Notes under the pieces: generated by a model | The model's database searches: none | What the model saw: the letters and a program-made list of their open reading frames with translations, nothing else | What the model was told of the DNA's origin: nothing | From: Hyphomicrobiales bacterium | GTDB lineage: Bacteria > Pseudomonadota > Alphaproteobacteria > Rhizobiales > Aestuariivirgaceae | Direction: 5' to 3' | Assembly (NCBI GenBank): GCA_020029455.1 | Contig: JAIBJH010000078.1 | Span: 1-10,058, forward strand | DNA length: 10,058 nucleotides | Translations under genes and position numbers: made by a program | In this document: positions 5,500 through 10,058 of the stretch, piece after piece | Numbering within the stretch: the stretch's first letter is position 1 | Layout: every line of letters starts with the position of its first letter

Positions 5500-6335
5500 A
5501 CCTCAATATTGTCAATCAACCTTGTCTTGCCCAACCACGCGGCGGCGAGAAGGCGCAAGGGTTCGCCCGGGCTTTGCGGCACGGCAAGCGTTTCGGCATT
5601 GCGAGCGGTTACATAGTCCACCTTGAATCCCAGCGTATTCAACGAGCGGGCGGCGGCGCGTATAGTGGCCTGCAACTCCGCGCCTGCAATGATCTTCTCC
5701 GCCGCCTGCCTGAGGGCGCGGATGATGGCAGTGGACTGGTGGCGCTCATGCTTCGAGAGGTATTGGTTGCGTGATGACAATGCGAGGCCGTCCGCATCGC
5801 GCACGGTGGGAATGCCCACAACCTCAATCGGGATGTCGAGATCGCGGGCCATCCGGCGCACAACCAAGAGCTGCTGATAATCCTTCTCGCCGAAAATCGC
5901 CTTGTCCGCACCTGACTGGATGAAGAGCTTAGCGACGACCGTTGCCACGCCATCGAAAAACTGCGGGCGGAACTTGTCTTCAAGGCCTGCCTTGGCCGGG
6001 CCCGACAGCGAAACAATAGTGGCGAAGCCTTCGCCATATATCTCGTCCTCATGGGGCGCATAGATGAGATCGGCCTCTGCACCTGCGAGCAGTTCGGCAT
6101 CGCCCTCGAGATTGCGTGGATACCGGGCAAGGTCTTCGGCGGGTGCAAATTGCTTGGGATTGACGAAGATCGAAACGATCACCTTGTCGGCGTGATTGAA
6201 GGCCTGGCGCACCAGTGTCAGGTGACCTTCGTGCAGCGCGCCCATGGTGGGGACGATGGCGACAGTTGCGCCTTCCTTGCGCCAATGGGCAACGGTGAAG
6301 CGGAGATCGCTTCGGTCACGGACGATTTCTGGCAT
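5496..6335 (-). CDS. panC: Pantothenate synthetase (pantoate--beta-alanine ligase)
   Basis: PanC joins pantoate and beta-alanine using ATP, via a pantoyl-adenylate, in the last step of vitamin B5 synthesis on the way to coenzyme A. The 279 residues match the usual length and show every hallmark. These are the HIGH-type nucleotide-binding motif PTMGALHEGH at 29-38, VNPKQF at 58-63, FRPQFFDGVATVV near 122-134, FGEKDYQQL at 148-156, GIPTVRDADGLALSSRN at 174-190 with the KMSKS-like LSSRN, and a small C-terminal dimer domain (VDYVTARN near 239-246). Its ATG shares a base with the TGA of the putR-like gene (TGATG), so it is probably co-transcribed and translationally coupled with that gene. panB, often adjacent to panC, is not in the window. 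At its 3' end it overlaps the LysE exporter gene by 4 nt, leaving no separate terminator. Confidence 0.97.
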   Translation of the reverse strand: MPEIVRDRSDLRFTVAHWRKEGATVAIVPTMGALHEGHLTLVRQAFNHADKVIVSIFVNPKQFAPAEDLARYPRNLEGDAELLAGAEADLIYAPHEDEIYGEGFATIVSLSGPAKAGLEDKFRPQFFDGVATVVAKLFIQSGADKAIFGEKDYQQLLVVRRMARDLDIPIEVVGIPTVRDADGLALSSRNQYLSKHERHQSTAIIRALRQAAEKIIAGAELQATIRAAARSLNTLGFKVDYVTARNAETLAVPQSPGEPLRLLAAAWLGKTRLIDNIEV

Positions 6336-6820
6336 CAGCGGCTTTGCGGCCTCGCCTTTGGAATCGGAAGAAGGGTTGTTTCCTTTACTTCCTCCATGAC
6401 GAAATAGGAATGGGTGCCCTCGACCATGGTGAGTTCGCCGATGACGCCGCCCAAGATCTGCCGGTATTCCACCATGTCGCGGACGCGGATCTTGAGCAGA
6501 TAATCAAAGCCGCCGCCGGTCATGTGGCATTCGAGGATTTGCCGCACTGGCTTGATTGCCTGGTTGAAGGCGCGCAACGTGGCTTCATCCGTCGATTTCA
6601 GCTTGACAGTGACGAAGACAAGCAAGGCTTGGTCCAATGCCTTTGGCGAAAGCCGCGCATGGTAGCCTTGGATGATTCCGGCATGCTCCAGCTTCTTCAT
6701 ACGGAGCGTACAAGGCGTGGGCGACAGGTTCACGCGCTTGGAAAGTTCGGTGATGGCAACCCGTCCATCGCCTTGCAGATGGTCCAGGATGCTCAGATCA
6801 ATGGAATCAATATTCGCCAT
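6335..6820 (-). CDS. putR: Lrp/AsnC family regulator, probably the proline regulator PutR
   Basis: The 161-residue protein has the complete Lrp/AsnC layout: an N-terminal helix-turn-helix (IDLSILDHLQGDGRVAITEL then KRVNLSPTPCTLRMKKLE, about residues 7-45) and a RAM ligand-binding and oligomerisation domain (about 65-142) with TGGGFDYLLKIRV at 101-113. In Agrobacterium and Rhodobacter a divergent gene of this family, putR, responds to proline and activates putA. The same head-to-head arrangement here suggests that role; the family assignment is firm, the specific name is inferred. I start at the ATG at 6820 (MANIDSIDLS). In-frame ATGs at 6832 and 6853 add up to 11 unconserved residues, and the 6853 codon touches the candidate -10 element. 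It overlaps panC by one base (TGATG). Confidence 0.85.
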   Translation of the reverse strand: MANIDSIDLSILDHLQGDGRVAITELSKRVNLSPTPCTLRMKKLEHAGIIQGYHARLSPKALDQALLVFVTVKLKSTDEATLRAFNQAIKPVRQILECHMTGGGFDYLLKIRVRDMVEYRQILGGVIGELTMVEGTHSYFVMEEVKETTLLPIPKARPQSR

Positions 6821-6853
6821 AGATAGTCTCATTTCTGGTGAGTATCTCCGCAT

Positions 6854-6881
6854 ATTATCAGGAATCTAGGCGCTACTGCAA
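6854..6881 (-). promoter_or_regulatory. Candidate promoter of the putR-panC operon
   Basis: On the minus strand TTGCAG (6881-6876) and GATAAT (6859-6854) are spaced by 16 bp. The -10 matches the consensus at 5 of 6 positions; the -35 keeps TTG. Transcription would start near 6847, giving a leader of about 27 nt before the ATG at 6820. This favours the shorter regulator start. Confidence 0.45.
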
Positions 6882-6912
6882 TGAGGCTGCGGTATTTCAG
6901 CGGAAAACACCT

Positions 6913-6926
6913 TAGCAAATATGCTA
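6913..6926. promoter_or_regulatory. Lrp-type operator overlapping the putA -10 region
   Basis: TAGCAAATATGCTA has 5-bp inverted arms (TAGCA/TGCTA) around an AT-only centre. Both halves fit the E. coli Lrp consensus YAGHAWATTWTDCTR at every position if one central T is removed, so this is a 14-bp version of that 15-bp site. It lies between two divergent genes, one of which encodes an Lrp-family protein, and overlaps TATGCT motifs (6920-6930) that could be the putA -10 element. No good -35 hexamer stands 17 bp upstream of either TATGCT, as expected for an activator-dependent promoter. A site over the -10 would fit repression better, so the mode of control is open. Confidence 0.5.
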
Positions 6927-6936
6927 TGCTCCGGGC

Positions 6937-6942
6937 AGGAGG
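6937..6942 (+). promoter_or_regulatory. Strong ribosome binding site of putA
   Basis: AGGAGG is a perfect Shine-Dalgarno core, within AGGAGGGG, 6 nt before the ATG at 6949. It fixes the putA start and is the strongest ribosome binding site I see in the window. Confidence 0.8.
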
Positions 6943-6948
6943 GGCAGC

Positions 6949-9900
6949 ATGATCCCAAACCGCGATGCTATCGCCAGCCATCTTTTCCGCGATGAAACAG
7001 CACTTGTCCAGCAACTCGCCGGCGAGGCAGCTCTCACTGCTCCAGATGCGGCGCGTGTTGCGGAGATTGCAACAGCGCTGGTCGAAGGCGTGCGGGCTAA
7101 CCGCCATTCCCACGGCAGCATCGATGCCTTCATGCAGCAATTCTCGCTTTCGTCGGAAGAGGGCGTGGTGCTCATGTGCCTCGCCGAGGCATTGCTGCGC
7201 ATTCCCGATGCCGAGACAGCGGACAAGCTGATTGCCGACAAGCTGGGTGACCGCGACTGGTCCGAACATGTGGGCAAGTCGGATTCGCTGTTCGTCAATG
7301 CCTCTGCTTGGGGGCTGATGTTGACGGGACGCATCGTTGAATTGGGCCGTGATGCCAAGGACGATGCCATGGGCACGGTGAAACGGCTGGTGACACGCTC
7401 GGGCGAGCCTTTCATCCGCACCGCCATGCGCCAAGCCATGCGCATCATGGGCAAGCAATTCGTCTTGGGGCGGACGATTTCCGAAGCCTTGGAATTGTCC
7501 GAGCCATTGCTGAAGGATGGCTGGCGCTTTTCCTATGACATGCTGGGCGAGAGCGCCATGACGGCGGCCGATGCCGAGCGCTATTTCAAGGCTTACGAGA
7601 AGGCGGCGGCCGCCATCGGCAAGACAGTGCGCGGTGGCGATGTCTTCGCGCAGCCTTCTATTTCAGTGAAGCTCTCCGCGTTGCATCCTCGCTACGAAGA
7701 GAAGAATGCAGCAGCAAGCCTCGATGCGCTTCTTGTGAAAATGCTGAAACTTGGCCAGCAGGCCAAGGCCAGCGGCATGGGGCTCACCGTTGATGCGGAA
7801 GAGGTGGCCCGGCTCGATTTGTCGCTGGAACTGTTCCGCAAGCTGGCGGAAGCGCCGGACCTCAAGGGCTGGAATGGGCTTGGCCTTGCAGTGCAGGCCT
7901 ATGGGCGAAGGGCAAAGCCGGCGCTGGAGTGGCTGGCGGCGCTGGCGTCGGAGACTGGCCGTGTGTTGCCGGTGCGCCTCGTCAAGGGCGCCTATTGGGA
8001 CACGGAGATCAAGCGGGCACAGGAAGGCGGCTTAGCGGATTACCCGGTATTCACACGCAAGGTCTCGACCGATGTGAGCTATCTCGCCTGCGCCAAATAC
8101 ATGCTTGCCCGGCGCGAAGTTTTCTTCCCGCAATTTGCAACACACAATGCCCATACCGTTGCTGCCGTTCGTGCGATGGCTGGCGAAGACCCGCGTTTCG
8201 AGTTCCAGCGCCTGCACGGCATGGGCGAAGCTCTCTATGAACAGGTGGTCAGCAAGGGACAGATCAAACAGCCCTGCCGCATCTATGCGCCGGTGGGCAG
8301 CCATGAGGATCTACTGGCCTATCTGGTGCGCCGTCTTTTGGAGAACGGCGCCAACACGTCATTCGTCAATCGGCTTGCCGATGATCGCGCGCCCGTGACT
8401 GAAATCATCGCTGATCCCGTGGCATTAGTGCGCGCCCTGCCGCAGATTCCGCATCCAAAGATTCCCGCGCCGCGAAAGCTGTTTGGAACGCGCGTCAATT
8501 CTTCTGGTGAACCGCTGTGGCATACGCCGGTGCGTGAGACATTACTGAAAGAAATTGCCAAGGAGATTGCACTGCCGCACACGGTGGCAGCTCTCATCAA
8601 TGGCAAAGCAAGGCAGAGCGGCCCCACCCGCGCCATCACCTCGCCCCATGACCGGACAGTGAATGTGGGCACAGTGCATGAAGTGAGCGATACCGACATC
8701 GTGAAGGCTTTGGTGTTGGCTGAGGTCTCACAACAAGATTGGAACGATCTGGGTGGTGAGAAGCGTGCGGCAATCCTTGAAAGGGCTGCGGACAACTACC
8801 AGTCCCATGCACCGCTGCTCTTGGGTTTGCTCATCAGAGAAGCAGGAAAGACCTTGGACAACGCGCAAGCCGACTTGCGCGAGGCCATCGATTTCTTGCG
8901 ATACTACGCGGTGCTGGCAAGGCAGCAATTCAGCAGTCCAACAGTGTTCCAGGGGCCAACGGGGGAGCGCAATGAATTGACGCTGCATGGGCGTGGCGTC
9001 TTTGCCTGCATTGCGCCGTGGAATTTCCCGCTGGCGATCTTCACGGGGCAGGTAGCTGCGGCATTGGCGGCTGGCAACAGCGTTTTGGCCAAGCCCGCAG
9101 AGCAGACACCGCTCATTGCCTATCAGGCGACGAAGCTGATGCACGAAGCTGGGGTTCCAGCGGAGGTTTTGCAGTTCCTGCCAGGTGATGGTGCGCGCAT
9201 CGGCGGCAAGCTCTTAGCCGATGCAAGACTGGCTGGCGTTGCCTTTACCGGTTCTAATGTCACGGCCTCGATCATCGCCAAGGCGTTAGCGGCAAAGCCG
9301 GGGCCGCTCGCGGCGATTGTTGCAGAAACGGGCGGCATGAACGCCATGATCATGGATTCATCGGCACTTGCTGAACAAGCGGTGCGCGATGTGGTGGCCT
9401 CGGCCTTTGATAGCGCGGGCCAGAGATGCTCTGCGGCGCGCATTCTCTTCGTACAAGACGATGTGGCGCCACGCGTCATTACCATGCTCAAGGGCGCTAT
9501 GGAGGAACTCGCCATTGGCGATCCTTTGGATTATCGCACCGATGTCGGTCCGGTGATTGATGAAGAGGCAAAAACAAAACTCGAAGCCCATAAGGCGCGC
9601 ATGGCGAAGACGGCAGGAACTATCTGCGATCTCAAGCTGCCAGAGGCTTGCACCGAGGGCACATTCATCGCGCCAGCGGCCTATGAGCTGAAGGACCTGT
9701 CTCTGCTCAAGGAAGAAGTGTTCGGGCCCATTCTACACGTAGTGCGCTATGAGGCTTCGCATCTCGATGAGGTGGTCGATGCAATCAATGCGACAGGCTA
9801 TGGCCTGACACTGGGACTTCACACGCGCATTGAAAGCACCATCGAGCAGGTGCGGGCGCGGGCACGGGTTGGCAATTTCTATGTGAATCGCAACCAGATC

Positions 9901-10058
9901 GGCGCTGTGGTCGGGGTCCAGCCCTTTGGGGGCGAGGGGCTGTCCGGCACGGGGCCGAAGGCGGGTGGACCGCACTATCTGCACCGCTTCGCCGTGGAGC
10001 GGGTGATGTCGCAGGATACCACGGCCTCAGGCGGCAATGCGGCGCTGATGTCGATGGA
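6949..10058 (+). CDS. putA: Bifunctional proline dehydrogenase / P5C dehydrogenase (PutA), 3' end outside the window
   Basis: PutA oxidises proline to pyrroline-5-carboxylate with FAD, then to glutamate with NAD+, channelling the intermediate between its two active sites at the membrane. The frame stays open for 1036 codons to the window end. The proline dehydrogenase barrel (about residues 160-470) shows SVKLSALHPRYE with Lys241, GLAVQAY, RLVKGAYWDTEIKRAQ with Lys346, FATHNAHT, FEFQRLHGMGE, IYAPVG with Tyr446 and RRLLENGANTS with Arg461-Arg462. The aldehyde dehydrogenase domain (about 520-1005) shows APWNFPLA with Asn692, general-base Glu793 in AETGG, catalytic Cys827 in AGQRCSAAR, EEVFGPI and QPFGGEGLSGTGPKAGG. 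The N-terminus lacks the ribbon-helix-helix domain of E. coli PutA, in keeping with a separate regulator. The window ends in a TTASGGN-type segment, so the protein may stop soon or carry a longer C-terminal domain. Confidence 0.96.
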   Translation, partial: MIPNRDAIASHLFRDETALVQQLAGEAALTAPDAARVAEIATALVEGVRANRHSHGSIDAFMQQFSLSSEEGVVLMCLAEALLRIPDAETADKLIADKLGDRDWSEHVGKSDSLFVNASAWGLMLTGRIVELGRDAKDDAMGTVKRLVTRSGEPFIRTAMRQAMRIMGKQFVLGRTISEALELSEPLLKDGWRFSYDMLGESAMTAADAERYFKAYEKAAAAIGKTVRGGDVFAQPSISVKLSALHPRYEEKNAAASLDALLVKMLKLGQQAKASGMGLTVDAEEVARLDLSLELFRKLAEAPDLKGWNGLGLAVQAYGRRAKPALEWLAALASETGRVLPVRLVKGAYWDTEIKRAQEGGLADYPVFTRKVSTDVSYLACAKYMLARREVFFPQFATHNAHTVAAVRAMAGEDPRFEFQRLHGMGEALYEQVVSKGQIKQPCRIYAPVGSHEDLLAYLVRRLLENGANTSFVNRLADDRAPVTEIIADPVALVRALPQIPHPKIPAPRKLFGTRVNSSGEPLWHTPVRETLLKEIAKEIALPHTVAALINGKARQSGPTRAITSPHDRTVNVGTVHEVSDTDIVKALVLAEVSQQDWNDLGGEKRAAILERAADNYQSHAPLLLGLLIREAGKTLDNAQADLREAIDFLRYYAVLARQQFSSPTVFQGPTGERNELTLHGRGVFACIAPWNFPLAIFTGQVAAALAAGNSVLAKPAEQTPLIAYQATKLMHEAGVPAEVLQFLPGDGARIGGKLLADARLAGVAFTGSNVTASIIAKALAAKPGPLAAIVAETGGMNAMIMDSSALAEQAVRDVVASAFDSAGQRCSAARILFVQDDVAPRVITMLKGAMEELAIGDPLDYRTDVGPVIDEEAKTKLEAHKARMAKTAGTICDLKLPEACTEGTFIAPAAYELKDLSLLKEEVFGPILHVVRYEASHLDEVVDAINATGYGLTLGLHTRIESTIEQVRARARVGNFYVNRNQIGAVVGVQPFGGEGLSGTGPKAGGPHYLHRFAVERVMSQDTTASGGNAALMSM

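Noticed and set aside
5639..6148. 169-codon frame on the panC strand in another register
   Set aside because: It overlaps panC, which has all catalytic motifs intact. The alternative product is Arg/Ser-rich with no recognisable features.
6821..6853. Longer putR start at the ATG at 6853
   Set aside because: That codon abuts the candidate -10 element, and the added MRRYSPEMRLS residues are not typical of Lrp/AsnC proteins.
1..10058. Search for a novel defence, mobile or biosynthetic system
   Set aside because: Every long frame except the small secreted protein belongs to a familiar housekeeping or transport family. I saw no transposase, integrase, direct-repeat array, tRNA or attachment site.

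Overview
The window reads as an ordinary housekeeping stretch of an alphaproteobacterial chromosome, most likely order Hyphomicrobiales (Rhizobiales). Three things suggest this: GyrA and PanC have alphaproteobacterial-type sequences; a PutR-like Lrp/AsnC regulator is transcribed divergently from a PutA that lacks the enterobacterial DNA-binding domain; and uvrA lies near gyrA. The genes are about 60% GC. I found no rRNA, tRNA, CRISPR array, insertion sequence or phage gene, and no convincing undescribed multigene system.

Left part (1-1164, minus strand): the first 62 codons of uvrA, stopped by an in-frame TAA exactly where the family has a conserved Tyr, with a LexA-box-like site just upstream. 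Behind it lies a ten-helix EamA/DMT exporter in the same orientation. A 451-bp spacer follows (1165-1615). It contains an AT-rich island with a candidate promoter, and two perfect palindromes whose centres are 21 bp apart. The next gene, at 1616, encodes a small secreted protein of unknown function.

Middle (1955-5499, plus strand): a compact leader with a terminator-like hairpin, an overlapping candidate promoter and a second hairpin leads into gyrA, for which I choose a GTG start at 2101. GyrA carries Leu at the position equivalent to E. coli Ser83 and Asn at the Asp82 position. A LysE/RhtB-type amino-acid exporter follows and meets panC tail to tail, with stop codons overlapping by 4 nt.

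Right part (5496-10058): panC and a putR-like regulator form a tightly coupled minus-strand pair (TGATG overlap). They are divergent from putA, the bifunctional proline catabolic enzyme, which is still open at the window end. The 128-bp divergent region has a strong putA ribosome binding site, a nearly ideal Lrp-type operator over the putA -10 region, and a candidate putR promoter. The likely logic is that PutR senses proline and controls putA. Why a pantothenate biosynthesis gene is co-transcribed with that regulator is not explained by the sequence.
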